Positions 20,607-30,395 of a stretch of DNA of 64,000 nucleotides are shown in pieces; within the stretch, counting starts at the first letter, position 1, and the number at the start of each line of letters is the position of its first letter. The stretch is from NCBI RefSeq assembly GCF_003028415.1, contig NZ_PYSV01000019.1, forward strand, positions 5,018 to 69,017, in the 5' to 3' direction. The DNA is from Deinococcus arcticus (GTDB lineage: Bacteria > Deinococcota > Deinococci > Deinococcales > Deinococcaceae). The notes under the pieces are model-generated. The model searched no databases. It was given only the letters and a program-made list of their open reading frames with translations, and was not told where the DNA came from. Made by a program: the position numbers and the translations under genes.

Positions 20607-21140
20607 ATGTTGCGTTCTCTGCTGGCCGCGTCCCTGCTCTTCCTTCCCTCTGTTGCCGTGGCGGGCAGTGGTCAGAATGCCCAGCCCCGCGCCGTGGCGC
20701 CGTTCGGTGCGCCCCGGGTGCTGGCGGCCAACTCGCCGGTCAAGCCCGGGCAGACCTGGGTGCTGAGCGGCATCACCGCCAGCGGGCAGAAGGTCAGCCG
20801 CCAGATTGTGCTGAGCAAGAAGGCCCCCACCTGGGACGACGGCTGGGACTTTGACGGCGATGTGGGCCCCTTCAGCTACAACCCCGAAGACGGCACCATT
20901 TTCGCGGGCGACGTGATGACGGGCATGATGAACGACAGCGACGTGCTGGCCTGCTTTGGCTTCCTGAAAGGCATGGTGGGCAGCGGCGCCCTGCTGGCGG
21001 GCAGCCTGGACGAGATTGACACCGAACTGCAGAAACTGGACGAGGACCTGCCCGATCCCAAAACCGCCGCAGAAGCCGTGGCAACCATGCGCGGCGCGGG
21101 CATGAAAGTGGGCACCTGCACCCTGACGCTGAAGAAGTAA
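20607..21140 (+). CDS. Secreted hypothetical protein
   Basis: This is a 177-residue protein with a clear signal peptide (LRSLLAASLLFLPSVAVAG, cleavage near AVA-G at about residue 19). The mature part has a Gly/Asp-rich beta-like segment (WDDGWDFDGDVGPFSYNPEDG), two cysteines far apart and an Asp/Glu-rich helix. TAGCCT lies nine bases before the ATG. A stem-loop terminator follows, and the gene converges on uvrB. I do not recognise the family. Confidence 0.75.
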   Translation: MLRSLLAASLLFLPSVAVAGSGQNAQPRAVAPFGAPRVLAANSPVKPGQTWVLSGITASGQKVSRQIVLSKKAPTWDDGWDFDGDVGPFSYNPEDGTIFAGDVMTGMMNDSDVLACFGFLKGMVGSGALLAGSLDEIDTELQKLDEDLPDPKTAAEAVATMRGAGMKVGTCTLTLKK

Positions 21141-21155
21141 GGGATAACGGGAAAA

Positions 21156-21181
21156 GGCTCGCGGCAAGCTGCCCGCGAGCC
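21156..21181 (+). terminator. Hairpin terminator between the secreted-protein gene and uvrB
   Basis: GGCTCGCGG and CCGCGAGCC form a perfect 9-bp stem with an 8-base loop, followed by TCTGTCTT. It lies between convergent genes and may serve both. Confidence 0.7.
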
Positions 21182-21208
21182 TCTGTCTTGGTCTCCCAGA
21201 GCCCTTTC

Positions 21209-24200
21209 TTACCGCCGTCCTTTCCTTCTCACCTTCTGGCCCGGCACCGTGGCCTGCTGGAACTCCTTGCCCTGTAGCTTGGCCTCAATGGCGCGAATCT
21301 GGTCTCGCAGGGACGCAGCCCGCTCGAAGTCCAGGTCCTCGCTGGCCTGCCACATATCCAGTTCCAGGTCGGTCAACTGGGCGCTCAACGCGTCGCGGTC
21401 GTCGCCCACGGTGCCAGAGCTGATCTCGGCGGGTTGCTCCTCGCCGCGAATCACGTCGCGCACCCCCTTGATAACAGTGGTGGGCGTGATGCCGTGGGCC
21501 TCGTTGTACGCCAGCTGTTTCTCGCGGCGCCGGGCGGTCTCCTCCATCGCAAACGTCATGGCGGGCGTCACCGTGTCGCCGTACAGGATCACCTCGCCGT
21601 TCACGTTGCGCGCCGCGCGGCCGATGGTCTGAATCAGTGCGCGTTCACTGCGCAGGAAGCCGGGTTTATCTGCGTCCAGAATGGCCACCAGTGAGACTTC
21701 CGGCAGGTCCAGGCCCTCGCGCAGCAAGTTGATGCCCACCAGCACGTCGTAGTGGCCCAACCTCAGGTCGCGGATAATCACCTGCCGCTCCACACTGTCG
21801 ATGTCCGAGTGCATGTAGCGCGCCTTGACTCCCTTTTCCAGCAGGTATTCCGTCAGGTCTTCGCTCATGCGCTTGGTCAGGGTGGTCACCAGGGTGCGCT
21901 CGCCCCTCAATGCGCGCTCCCGCACGCGCCCCAGCAGGTCCTCAATCTGCCCGTTGATGGGCCGGACCGTAACTGGCGGGTCAATCAGGCCGGTGGGGCG
22001 AATGATCTGGTCGGCAATGCTGTCGCTGTGCTCACGTTCAAAGGGCCCAGGTGTGGCAGAGACAAACACGGTCTGCCCGGTTTTCTCCATGAATTCCTGG
22101 AAGTTCAGCGGGCGGTTGTCCATGGCGCTGGGCAGGCGAAAGCCGTAGTCCACCAGCGTCTGCTTGCGGGCGCGGTCGCCGTTGGCCATGCCGCCAATCT
22201 GCGGCACCGTCACGTGCGACTCGTCAATAAAGGTCACGAAGTCGTCCGGGAAGTAGTCCAGCATGGTGTAGGGCGTGGCACCAGTCACGCGGCCGTCAAT
22301 ATGGCGCGAATAGTTCTCGATGCCCGAGCAGTAGCCCAGGACCTTCAGCATCTCCAGGTCGTACAGGGTGCGCTCTTTCAGGCGCTGCGCTTCAAGCAGT
22401 TTGCCGCTTGCTTTGAAGTACTCCAGCCGCTCGTCGAGTTCCTGCTGGATGGTCACGATGGCGCGCTCAATGTTGCCGGCGCTGGAGACGTAGTGCTTGG
22501 CCGGGTAGACCACCGTGGCGTCCAGATCGGCCAGGCGGTCGCCGGTCAGGGGGTGCACCACGCTGATGCGCTCGATGTCGTCGCCCCACAGTTCCACGCG
22601 CAGGGGCTGCTCATCGTAGGCGGGCCAGACCTCAATCATCTCGCCTTTGGCCCGGAAGCGCCCGGGCATCAGCTCAATGTCGTTGCGCTCGTACTGCATG
22701 TTCACGAGGCGGCCCAGCAGCTCGTCGCGCGGCATCTGCCCGCCCTTTTTCAGCACCGCGTTCAGCGCCGTGTACTCCTTGGGATCGCCCAGACCGTAGA
22801 TGCACGACACGCTGGCCACCACAATGGTGTCGCGCCGGGTGAGCAGGCTGCGGGTGGTGGAGTGGCGCAGCCGCTCGATTTCCTGGTTGATGCTGGCGTC
22901 TTTCTCGATGAACAGGTCCTTGCCGGGCACATAGGCTTCGGGCTGGTAGTAGTCGTAGTACGAGATGAAGAATTCCACGGCCGCGTCGGGGAAGAACTCG
23001 CGGAACTCCGAGGCCAGCTGCGCGGTGAGAATCTTGTTCGGGGCCATGACGAGGGCGGGGCGCCCGGTTTCTTCAATGACCTTGGCAACGGAGTAGGTGT
23101 TGTGGACGAACAGACCGCCGCGTCCGGTCAGGAAAGTCTCAAAGCCCTCAACGCTGAAGTCGTACACGTAGGGAGTCTGCGGAGTGACTTGTTCTATTCG
23201 ATCCACTGGGGACCAATGCACATCGGCCAGGCCAGTGAAGGCGGTGTCTTGAATGTTCAGGGCCGCACACAGACGGCGGAACAGCGCCGCGCTGGGGTTG
23301 CGAATGCCACACTCAATGGCGGAAATCATCGTGCGCGTGCAGCTCGCTGTCTGGGCCACGTCCCGCTGAGATAGCCCCGCCCGCTCACGTTCGGCCAGCA
23401 GGCGCGCCCCCACACCTGGAATCAGGTCAACGTTCGTATTGCCCTCGCCCGCCTGGGCCACAATCCGGGCCAGCGCCTCCCGCTTGCGGGCACTCAGGAA
23501 GCCCACCTCGGCAGCAAAGGCTTGCAGGTTCTCAGCTCCTGAAATCGTGACCTTGTGGTAAGTGCCCAGCGTGCCGTCGGGGCGGCGCTTGCGCACCTCG
23601 CGCAGCCGCGCCCATACCCCAAAGCGCAGCAGGGCTTCGGCCAGTTCCCCGGCCAGCCGCGCGCTGTTGGTCACGGCGGTGACAGCCCCCCCATCCACAC
23701 CACCGTCGCCTTCGAAGTAGGCCCGCAGCAGGGCTGCCAGGAAGGCATTCGGAAAGGCCGCAAAGTTCGGAGGTAGATGCTTTTCACCCGAGCGCTCACC
23801 CATCAGCCGGGCCAGCAGCTCGCGCCAGACCCGGCCCGAGAGCACGAAGTCACCATCGGCGCGGCGAAAATGCCTGGCCTCCAGTTCAGCCAGGGCTGCT
23901 GTCAATTGGCCCTGCACATCCGGGTCACGCACCGAGATCAGGGCGAAGCCCGGCGCGGCATGCCCCTCGGCCACGTACTGCCCGAACAGCAGCGCCAGTG
24001 CGGGTGTCAGAGGCAGCTCACCCGCCAGATGTGCGGAGCGGGCGGACACCCGCGTGTGCTCGGCCACGGCCAGCCCCTGACGAACGGCGGCTCTGGCCGC
24101 AGTCACAGTCAGGCCACCGCCCCGCTTACCATGCCGGAGCGCGTGCAGCTTGCCGCTGGATTGCTCGTGGTGTGCCCTGACCAGATGTCGCCAAGCGTCG

Positions 24201-24790
24201 TCCTGACCGGGCGTGTAAGGCACCGCCACATGAAACGGGGTGCCGTCCAGGACAGCCAGGGTGTCGAGGGCGTTGAGCGTCCCCTGCGGTTCAGGTACCT
24301 GCCGGGGAATGGGCAGCGCGTCGCCGGGGCGCACGTCGTCGCCGTGAATCAGGTGAATCTGACCGCCGCGCAGCACCCACACGCTATGGTCGGCCGTCAC
24401 CGTCACGTCGCGGCCACAGGCGGTCGTCAGGCGGTGCAGCGTTTCTGGCGAGCCGTGGCGCGACAGGCCCGTCACCGTGCGCCAGGCCACCTCGCCGCTG
24501 CCCGCGTCCCAGGCCAGCACCTGCATGGGGTCGGGCGGCGGCAGTTCCAGCGAATCCTCGGCCTGAAGCGGCGAACCGAACAGGCCGTCTATCAGTTCAC
24601 CAATAGGGAGGCGCTGTACCTGACCGGCCACTTGCACGGTCACAGGCTCGTGCCAGGCGACGCTTTTACCTGTCCCCGTCGCCCCCAACAGCGTCTGAAA
24701 GCGCAGCCCCGAATCCAGGCCGTCCACCAGCGAGCGAATGGCGGTGGGCTGGTCGCCCGAGGGCGTGAAGTTGGATCTGACCTTGAGCAT
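21209..24790 (-). CDS. uvrB: Excinuclease ABC subunit B, interrupted by an intein
   Basis: This is a 1193-residue precursor. Residues 1-42 and 565-1193 together form a 671-residue UvrB, the normal length, with helicase motifs such as [19 protein letters not shown] and QTIGRAARN, the beta-hairpin region ([14 protein letters not shown]) and a C-terminal UVR motif ([17 protein letters not shown]). UvrB verifies damage with UvrA and recruits UvrC in nucleotide excision repair. The Walker A motif GATGTGK-T is split by residues 43-564, an intein described separately. Without splicing the protein could not bind ATP properly. An RDRM lies 57 bases upstream of the start, so DNA damage should induce the gene through DdrO. 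Confidence 0.95.
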   Translation of the reverse strand: MLKVRSNFTPSGDQPTAIRSLVDGLDSGLRFQTLLGATGTGKSVAWHEPVTVQVAGQVQRLPIGELIDGLFGSPLQAEDSLELPPPDPMQVLAWDAGSGEVAWRTVTGLSRHGSPETLHRLTTACGRDVTVTADHSVWVLRGGQIHLIHGDDVRPGDALPIPRQVPEPQGTLNALDTLAVLDGTPFHVAVPYTPGQDDAWRHLVRAHHEQSSGKLHALRHGKRGGGLTVTAARAAVRQGLAVAEHTRVSARSAHLAGELPLTPALALLFGQYVAEGHAAPGFALISVRDPDVQGQLTAALAELEARHFRRADGDFVLSGRVWRELLARLMGERSGEKHLPPNFAAFPNAFLAALLRAYFEGDGGVDGGAVTAVTNSARLAGELAEALLRFGVWARLREVRKRRPDGTLGTYHKVTISGAENLQAFAAEVGFLSARKREALARIVAQAGEGNTNVDLIPGVGARLLAERERAGLSQRDVAQTASCTRTMISAIECGIRNPSAALFRRLCAALNIQDTAFTGLADVHWSPVDRIEQVTPQTPYVYDFSVEGFETFLTGRGGLFVHNTYSVAKVIEETGRPALVMAPNKILTAQLASEFREFFPDAAVEFFISYYDYYQPEAYVPGKDLFIEKDASINQEIERLRHSTTRSLLTRRDTIVVASVSCIYGLGDPKEYTALNAVLKKGGQMPRDELLGRLVNMQYERNDIELMPGRFRAKGEMIEVWPAYDEQPLRVELWGDDIERISVVHPLTGDRLADLDATVVYPAKHYVSSAGNIERAIVTIQQELDERLEYFKASGKLLEAQRLKERTLYDLEMLKVLGYCSGIENYSRHIDGRVTGATPYTMLDYFPDDFVTFIDESHVTVPQIGGMANGDRARKQTLVDYGFRLPSAMDNRPLNFQEFMEKTGQTVFVSATPGPFEREHSDSIADQIIRPTGLIDPPVTVRPINGQIEDLLGRVRERALRGERTLVTTLTKRMSEDLTEYLLEKGVKARYMHSDIDSVERQVIIRDLRLGHYDVLVGINLLREGLDLPEVSLVAILDADKPGFLRSERALIQTIGRAARNVNGEVILYGDTVTPAMTFAMEETARRREKQLAYNEAHGITPTTVIKGVRDVIRGEEQPAEISSGTVGDDRDALSAQLTDLELDMWQASEDLDFERAASLRDQIRAIEAKLQGKEFQQATVPGQKVRRKGRR
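23099..24664 (-). other. Intein with LAGLIDADG endonuclease and XRE helix-turn-helix, inside uvrB
   Basis: This is an in-frame insert of 522 codons (precursor residues 43-564). Splicing block A begins [10 protein letters not shown] with Ser1. Block B is [11 protein letters not shown] with the TxxH pair Thr90/His93. Block F is [14 protein letters not shown], and block G is GGLFVHN with the terminal His-Asn. The next residue, Thr565, is the P-loop threonine and the +1 nucleophile. Between the splicing blocks, [13 protein letters not shown] (about 223-235) and [14 protein letters not shown] (about 309-322) are the two dodecapeptides of a DOD homing endonuclease, and both keep an acidic residue. 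Residues about 419-471 form an XRE-type helix-turn-helix, an unusual addition. Confidence 0.93.
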
Positions 24791-24846
24791 GAAACCTCCG
24801 GGGAGAAGAGCAGGCGTGCGGCGGCAACCGAACGAAACGCCCTATT

Positions 24847-24863
24847 TTACGCCCCGGACGTAA
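24847..24863 (-). promoter_or_regulatory. RDRM (DdrO operator) upstream of uvrB
   Basis: TTACGCCCCGGACGTAA fits the 17-base radiation/desiccation response motif pattern TTAYGYNNNNNRCRTAA. On the minus strand its end overlaps TAAAAT, a likely -10 box, so DdrO would block the uvrB promoter. uvrB is an established member of this regulon in Deinococcus. The site lies in the 196-base divergent spacer shared with pnkp. Confidence 0.75.
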
Positions 24864-24986
24864 GTGCACGGTAAGCCGGATGACTCATCTGGGCTTGAGA
24901 CATCCGCCCCCCGCCCACGTCATTTGACGCAGGCCCCCGCCGGCCCAGGCCGCTACAGTGGGGGGCCGGAGACCACGTGATGACCG

Positions 24987-27497
24987 ATGACCCAGCCCCA
25001 CATCCCCCTGCCTGAACTTGCCCTGGTCGCCCTGGTGGGCGCGTCTTCATCAGGCAAAAGTACCTTTGCCGCCCGGCACTTTGGCCCCCACGAGGTCCTG
25101 AGCAGCGACCATTTCCGCGCGCTGGTGAGCGGCAGCGAGCACACGCTGGACGCCAACGCCGCCGCCTTCGACAGCCTGTTCTATGTGGCGGCCAAACGCC
25201 TGGAACGCGGCCTGCTGACCGTGATTGACGCGACCTCGGTGCGCCCGGACGACCGCCGCCGCCTCGTGGACCTGGCCCGCGCGCATGACGTGCTGCCGGT
25301 GGCGATTGTGCTGGACCTGCCCCGGGGACTGCTGGAAGCCCGCCACGAGGCGCGCGGTGACCGGCCCTTCAGCGCGGCCGTCGTTGGCCGTCAGCAGACC
25401 GAACTGCGGCGCACCCTGCGCGGCATGGGCAAGGAAGGCTTCCGGCATGTGTGGACGCTGCGTTCGCCCGAGGAGGTGGAGGCTGCCTGGGTCACCCGCG
25501 TGCCGCTGTACACGAACAAGAAACACCTGCACGGCCCCTTCGACTTCATTGGCGACGTGCACGGCTGCCTGAACGAACTGCGCGAGCTGCTGCAGAAGCT
25601 GGGCTACGTGCTGGAGGGCGACCACGCCACGCCGCCGCCGGGCCGCACCGCCGTCTTCGTGGGCGACCTGGTGGACCGGGGCCCCGACAGCGCCGGGGTG
25701 CTGCGGCTGGTCATGAACATGGTCGCCAGCGGCGCGGCCCTGTGCGTGCCCGGCAACCACGACGAGAAACTGAAGCGTGCCCTGGACGGCAAGGCGGTCA
25801 AGGCCCTGCACGGCCTGGACGCCACCCTGGCGCAGCTGGAGGCGGCGGGGCCGGAGTTCCGGGCGCAGGTGCGGGCCTTTCTGGACGGGCTGGTGAGCCA
25901 CCTCGTGCTGGACGGGGGCCGGGTGGTGGTGGCCCACGCCGGGCTGCCCGAGAAATACCAGGGCCGCAGCTCTGGCCGGGTGCGTTCCTTCGCCCTGTAC
26001 GGCGATGTGGACGGCAGCACGGACGACCTGGGCCTGCCGGTCCGGCGCGACTGGGCCGCCGGGTACCGGGGCGCGGCGCACGTGGTGTATGGCCACACCC
26101 CCGTGGCGTGGCCCCGCTGGGTGAACCGCACGATTGACCTGGACACCGGTTGCGCCTTTGGCGGGGCCCTGAGCGCCCTGCGGTACCCCGAGATGGAAGT
26201 GGTGAGTGTGCCGGCCCACGCGCAGTACGCGGTGCCCGCCCGGCCCCTGGCCGACCACACCCCCAGCGAGGCCTTCGATCTGGCCGAGTTTCTGCAGCCT
26301 GGCCGGATCGAGACCCGCACCTTCGGCGGCGTGATGCTGCGCGCCGGGGAACGGGCAGCGGCCGTGGAAACCTTCAGCCGCTTCGGCGTGGCCCCGGAGT
26401 GGTGCGTGTACCTGCCCCCCACCATGAGCCCGGTGGAAACGAGCGCGCGGCCGGACCACCTGGAACATCCCGACGAGGCGTTCGCGTATTTCCGGGGCCA
26501 GGGGATCACGCAGGTGATCTGCGAGGAAAAGCACATGGGCAGCCGCGCACTGCTGGTGCTGGCCCGCGATGAGGCCGCCGCGCAGGCCCGGTTTGGGGTG
26601 ACAGGCGGCGCGGGGTGCATCTACACCCGCACGGGCCGCCCCTTTTTCAAGCCCGAGTGGGAAGCGGTCATTCTGGCCCGCGCCCGGCAGGCAGCCACCC
26701 AGGCCGGGCTGTGGGCGACCCTGAACACCGACTGGCTGCTGCTGGACGCCGAGATTCTGCCCTGGAGCCTGAAGGCCGAGGAGCTGATCAAGGGCCAGTA
26801 CGCCGCCGTGGGAGCGGCTGGACAGGCCACGCTGGCGGCGTCGGTGCGGGCGCTGCACGCGGCCCAGGCGCGCGGCCTGGACCTGGGGGACTGGCCGGGA
26901 CGCACCCGGGCGCGCGCCGAAGCCCTGACCCGGTACCGCGCCGCCTACCGCGCCTACGTGCGCCGGGTGGCAGGGCCCGAGGACGTGCGGATTCTGCCGT
27001 TCCACCTGCTGGCTTCAGAAGGGCAGGTGCATGCGGACAGGGCCCACCCCTGGCACCTGAACACGCTGAGTACCCTGGCCGACGCGGCACCAGACCTGTT
27101 CGGGCGCACCGAATCCCGGGTCGTGACGCTGGGCACGCCCGAGGAGGCCGAGGCCACCGCGTGGTGGAACGCCCTGACCGCAGCGGGTGGGGAGGGCATG
27201 GTGGTCAAGCCGCTGCCCTTCTTCGCGGCCGAGCCCCGGTCCCTGCAGCCGGCGGTGAAGGTGCGCGGGCGTGAATACCTGCGCGTCATCTACGGCCCGG
27301 AGTACACGCAGCCCGAACACCTGGGCCGCCTCAAGGCCCGCGCGCTGGGCGCCAAGCGGGGCCGGGCCCTGCGCGAATTTCACCTGGGCCTGGAAGGCCT
27401 GACCCGCTTTGTCGAGCGCGCCGCGCCGGGGCGGGTGCACGAATGCGTGCTGGGCGTCCTGGCCCTGGAAAGCGATCCCATTGACGTGAGGCTGTAA
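24987..27497 (+). CDS. pnkp: Polynucleotide kinase-phosphatase-ligase for RNA repair
   Basis: This is an 836-residue bacterial Pnkp. The N-terminal 5'-kinase has the P-loop GASSSGKST (Gly18-Thr26). The central binuclear metallophosphatase has GDVHG (189-193), GDLVDRGPDS and GNHDEK; it removes 2',3'-cyclic phosphates. The C-terminal nucleotidyltransferase has EEKHMGSRA with the AMP-accepting Lys515 in KHMG. Known Pnkp needs Hen1 to seal broken RNA, and hen1 follows here. It diverges from uvrB. TACAGT lies upstream of the start. The stop TAA is also the first three bases of repeat A copy 3. Confidence 0.95.
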   Translation: MTQPHIPLPELALVALVGASSSGKSTFAARHFGPHEVLSSDHFRALVSGSEHTLDANAAAFDSLFYVAAKRLERGLLTVIDATSVRPDDRRRLVDLARAHDVLPVAIVLDLPRGLLEARHEARGDRPFSAAVVGRQQTELRRTLRGMGKEGFRHVWTLRSPEEVEAAWVTRVPLYTNKKHLHGPFDFIGDVHGCLNELRELLQKLGYVLEGDHATPPPGRTAVFVGDLVDRGPDSAGVLRLVMNMVASGAALCVPGNHDEKLKRALDGKAVKALHGLDATLAQLEAAGPEFRAQVRAFLDGLVSHLVLDGGRVVVAHAGLPEKYQGRSSGRVRSFALYGDVDGSTDDLGLPVRRDWAAGYRGAAHVVYGHTPVAWPRWVNRTIDLDTGCAFGGALSALRYPEMEVVSVPAHAQYAVPARPLADHTPSEAFDLAEFLQPGRIETRTFGGVMLRAGERAAAVETFSRFGVAPEWCVYLPPTMSPVETSARPDHLEHPDEAFAYFRGQGITQVICEEKHMGSRALLVLARDEAAAQARFGVTGGAGCIYTRTGRPFFKPEWEAVILARARQAATQAGLWATLNTDWLLLDAEILPWSLKAEELIKGQYAAVGAAGQATLAASVRALHAAQARGLDLGDWPGRTRARAEALTRYRAAYRAYVRRVAGPEDVRILPFHLLASEGQVHADRAHPWHLNTLSTLADAAPDLFGRTESRVVTLGTPEEAEATAWWNALTAAGGEGMVVKPLPFFAAEPRSLQPAVKVRGREYLRVIYGPEYTQPEHLGRLKARALGAKRGRALREFHLGLEGLTRFVERAAPGRVHECVLGVLALESDPIDVRL

Positions 27498-27608
27498 GTG
27501 CGTCGCCCCTCACGTTGCGACTGTTCAGGAGAGCGCCGAAAAGCCTCTGCGCCCGGCGCAACGCACTTTTTCCGAGACTTGCTTCACTCGGTTGGTCCGG
27601 GGATCAAC
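27495..27608 (+). repeat. Repeat family A, copy 3 (between pnkp and hen1)
   Basis: The copy starts with the pnkp stop (TAAGTGCGTCGC). GTGCGT pairs with ACGCAC of GCAACGCAC and is followed by five T. The outer stem differs from copy 2 (GGACGT/ACGTCC) but still pairs. The right part is shortened and ends near GGGGATCAAC, just before the hen1 ribosome site. It should lower or condition read-through into hen1. Confidence 0.8.
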
Positions 27609-27622
27609 TTCGAGGTACTGAG

Positions 27623-29014
27623 ATGCTGCTGACCATTACCACCACCCACCAGCCTGCCACCGACCTGGGCTTCTTGCTCATGAAGCACCCGGAGCGCGTG
27701 CTGGAACGCCCGCTGCCCTTTGGCCGCTCGCTGGTGTTCTACCCGGAGGCCACCCCGGAGCAGACCACCGCCGCGCTGCTGGTCGAGGTGGACCCGGTGG
27801 CGCTGTCGCGCGCCCCGGCAGGCGGCGAGACCGGCACCCTGGAACCCTATGTGAACGACCGCCCTTACGCCTCGGGGAGCTTTCTGGCCGTGGCGCTGCG
27901 CGACGCGTACGGCACGGCCATGACCGGCCAGAGCCGCGACCGGCCCGAACTGGCGGCTCAGGCCATTCCTTTAACCCTCACATTGCCGTGTGTGGCGGCG
28001 CGCGGCGGCCCCGAGTTACCGGAGCGCCTGTTCGCGCCGCTGGGCTACGCGGTAGAGGTCCGGCCCCTGCCGCTGGACCCCGAGTTTCCCGAATGGGGCG
28101 AGCGGCCCTACGTGGCGCTGACCCTGCGCGCCCAGGTGCGCCTGAGTGACGCCCTGCGCCACCTGTACGTGCTGCTGCCTGCCCTGGACGGCAAGAAACA
28201 CTACTACGTGGGCGAAGAGGAGGTGGACAAGCTGCTGCGCCACGGGCAGGGCTGGCTGGACACCCACCCGGAACGCGAGTGGATTACCGCGCGCTACCTA
28301 CGTTTTCGGGGGCTGGTCACCCAGGCCCGCGCGCACTTCGTGCTGCCGGACGAGGCGGGGGGTGGGCCAGCTGCGGCCGACGAACCGGCGGTCCCAGCAA
28401 AACCCCGATTGCACGACGAGCGGCTGGACGGGGTGGCCGGGGTGCTGCAGCAGAGCGGCGCCGCGCGGGTGCTGGACCTGGGCTGCGGCGAGGGCAAACT
28501 GCTGCGCCGCCTGCTGGCCGCCCCGCAGTTCCGCGAACTGGTGGGGCTGGACATCAGCGCGCGCAGCCTGGAGATTGCCGCCGACAAGCTGCGCCTGGCG
28601 GAGCGCCCCGAACTGCGTGAGCGCGTGCGCCTGCTGCACGGCAGCCTCGCCTACCCGGATTCACGGTTAAGGGGCTTTGACGCCGCCGCGCTGGTGGAAG
28701 TCATTGAGCATCTGGAGCCGCACCGACTGGAGGCCCTGACGGCCAACGTGCTGGGCTTTGCGCGCCCCGGGCTGCTGGTGGTGACCACGCCCAACCGCGA
28801 GTACAACGCCACCTTTGGCGAGGCGGCGGGCCTGCGCCACCCGGACCACCGCTTCGAGTGGACCCGCGCCGAGTTTCAGGCCTGGGCACAGGCGGCGGCC
28901 CAGGCGTACGGCTATGCCGTCGAATTCCGCCCATTGGGCGACATTCACCCCAACTACGGCCCGGTAACGCAGATGGCGCTGTTCACCCAGGAAGGCCGGG
29001 CCAGCCCCCGCTGA
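27623..29014 (+). CDS. hen1: 3'-terminal RNA ribose 2'-O-methyltransferase
   Basis: This is a 463-residue bacterial Hen1. The N-terminal half (MLLTITTTHQPATDLGFLL onward) is the Hen1 N-domain that binds and stimulates the Pnkp ligase. The C-terminal half is a SAM methyltransferase with VLDLGCGEGKLL, the metal-binding EVIEHLE block and RHPDHRFEWTRAEF. It methylates the 2'-OH at the broken 3' end before ligation so the repaired RNA resists recutting. GAGG lies seven bases before the ATG. The start given begins the conserved N-terminus; the frame opens upstream inside repeat A. Confidence 0.95.
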   Translation: MLLTITTTHQPATDLGFLLMKHPERVLERPLPFGRSLVFYPEATPEQTTAALLVEVDPVALSRAPAGGETGTLEPYVNDRPYASGSFLAVALRDAYGTAMTGQSRDRPELAAQAIPLTLTLPCVAARGGPELPERLFAPLGYAVEVRPLPLDPEFPEWGERPYVALTLRAQVRLSDALRHLYVLLPALDGKKHYYVGEEEVDKLLRHGQGWLDTHPEREWITARYLRFRGLVTQARAHFVLPDEAGGGPAAADEPAVPAKPRLHDERLDGVAGVLQQSGAARVLDLGCGEGKLLRRLLAAPQFRELVGLDISARSLEIAADKLRLAERPELRERVRLLHGSLAYPDSRLRGFDAAALVEVIEHLEPHRLEALTANVLGFARPGLLVVTTPNREYNATFGEAAGLRHPDHRFEWTRAEFQAWAQAAAQAYGYAVEFRPLGDIHPNYGPVTQMALFTQEGRASPR

Positions 29015-29030
29015 AGCCCTTTGCGTCTTA

Positions 29031-29075
29031 AGTCGTTCGCTGTTGATCGGGGGCTTGGCAGCGAGTGACTGAACT
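29031..29075 (+). repeat. Repeat family A, tail fragment (copy 4)
   Basis: Only the right end is present: CTTAAGTCGTTCGCTG and then TTGATCGGGGGCTTGGCAGCGAG, as in copy 2. It follows the hen1 stop by 16 bases and lacks the hairpin-T-run half. Confidence 0.65.
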
Positions 29076-29143
29076 GCCGGTTCAGGAGGGCGTTCCGGCG
29101 TGGGCAGCGCCGCTGGCCCAGGCTTGGCCCTACACTGCCCCCT

Positions 29144-30370
29144 ATGCGTGCCCGGCCTGCCGCCCTGATTTTTATTCTCCTCACCGCTCTGATTGACATC
29201 ATCGGCATCGGGCTGATCATTCCGGTGCTGCCGGGGCTGGTCAAGGAACTGGCCGGCTCGGAGGCGGCGGGCGCCCAGAGCATCGGCTGGCTCACGGCCG
29301 CCTACGCGGTCATGCAGTTTGTATTCGCGCCCATCCTGGGCCGCCTGAGTGATCGCTTCGGCCGCCGCCCGGTGCTGCTGCTGTCGCTGGCGGGCATGGC
29401 GCTGGACTATGTGCTGCTGTACTTCGCGCCCAGCCTGTGGTGGCTCTTTCTGGGCCGCGTGCTGGCGGGCATTACCGGCGCCAGCCTGACTGTGGCCAAC
29501 GCCTACATTGCCGATGTCACGCCGCCTGAACAGCGGGCCAAGAATTTCGGCCTGCTGGGGGCCACCTTCGGCGTGGGCTTCATTCTGGGGCCGGCCCTGG
29601 GCGGCTTCCTGGGCGAGTACGGCCTGCGGGTGCCGTTTCTGGTGGCGGCGGGTCTGACCGCCCTGAACCTGTTGTACGGCCTGTTCGTGCTGCCCGAGTC
29701 GCTGCCTGCCAGTGCGCGGGCCAAGGGCTTTGAGGGCCGCGACCTCAACCCCCTGCTGCCCCTGAAGGCCCTGACCGAGTACCCCATTCTGCGTAGCCTC
29801 GCCCTGACCTTCGTGCTGCTGGGGCTGGCCGGGCAGGTCATCTTCAGCACCTGGGTGCTGTACACCGAACGCGTGCTGCGCTGGAGCCCCGGGCAGAACG
29901 GCGTGGCACTGGCCTTTTTCGGCCTGCTGGTGGCGGTGGTGCAGGGCGGCCTGATTGGCCCATTTATCGCCCGCTTTGGCGAGCGGCGCACCATCATGAC
30001 CGGGCTGGTGGCCTCCATTCTGGAATTCATGCTGCTGGCCTTTGCGCGCAGTGGGGTCACGCTGTACGCCTCGCTGGTGGTGGGGGCGCTGGGCGGGCTG
30101 GCGAACCCGGCCATTCAGGGCCTGATCTCGCGGCAGGTCAGCGAAACCGAACAGGGGCGGGTGCAGGGGGCGGTCACCAGCCTGAACAGTCTGGTGGGCG
30201 TGGTGGGGCCCATTGTGGCCACAGCGGTCTACGCGTACGGCGCGGGCCACGGCTTTCCCGGTGCGGCGTTCCTGATGGGCGCGGCGCTCTCGGTGGCGGG
30301 CACGTTCCTGATTCTAGGCGTGCTGCGTGGCCTGCCGGAAACGGGAAAGCCGGGAATGCAGAACGCTTGA
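29144..30370 (+). CDS. MFS transporter, TCR/Tet-type drug exporter
   Basis: This is a 408-residue inner-membrane protein with twelve predicted helices. The motif [14 protein letters not shown] between helices 2 and 3 and the [12 protein letters not shown] segment in helix 4 are typical of the tetracycline-resistance/DHA1 branch of proton antiporters. Whether it moves tetracyclines or other compounds is unknown. TACACT lies nine bases before the ATG, a leaderless pattern. It is a single gene facing a minus-strand pair downstream. Confidence 0.9.
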   Translation: MRARPAALIFILLTALIDIIGIGLIIPVLPGLVKELAGSEAAGAQSIGWLTAAYAVMQFVFAPILGRLSDRFGRRPVLLLSLAGMALDYVLLYFAPSLWWLFLGRVLAGITGASLTVANAYIADVTPPEQRAKNFGLLGATFGVGFILGPALGGFLGEYGLRVPFLVAAGLTALNLLYGLFVLPESLPASARAKGFEGRDLNPLLPLKALTEYPILRSLALTFVLLGLAGQVIFSTWVLYTERVLRWSPGQNGVALAFFGLLVAVVQGGLIGPFIARFGERRTIMTGLVASILEFMLLAFARSGVTLYASLVVGALGGLANPAIQGLISRQVSETEQGRVQGAVTSLNSLVGVVGPIVATAVYAYGAGHGFPGAAFLMGAALSVAGTFLILGVLRGLPETGKPGMQNA

Positions 30371-30395
30371 GAGACTGGAACTTGATGGCGGGCTT

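Noticed and set aside
21752..23374. Plus-strand open frame opposite uvrB
   Set aside because: Shadow of uvrB and its intein; the opposite strand carries every expected UvrB and intein motif.
23099..24664. Reading the uvrB insert as a separate gene or as a fused regulatory domain
   Set aside because: The frame is continuous with uvrB, splicing blocks A, B, F and G are present, and exact removal restores the P-loop.
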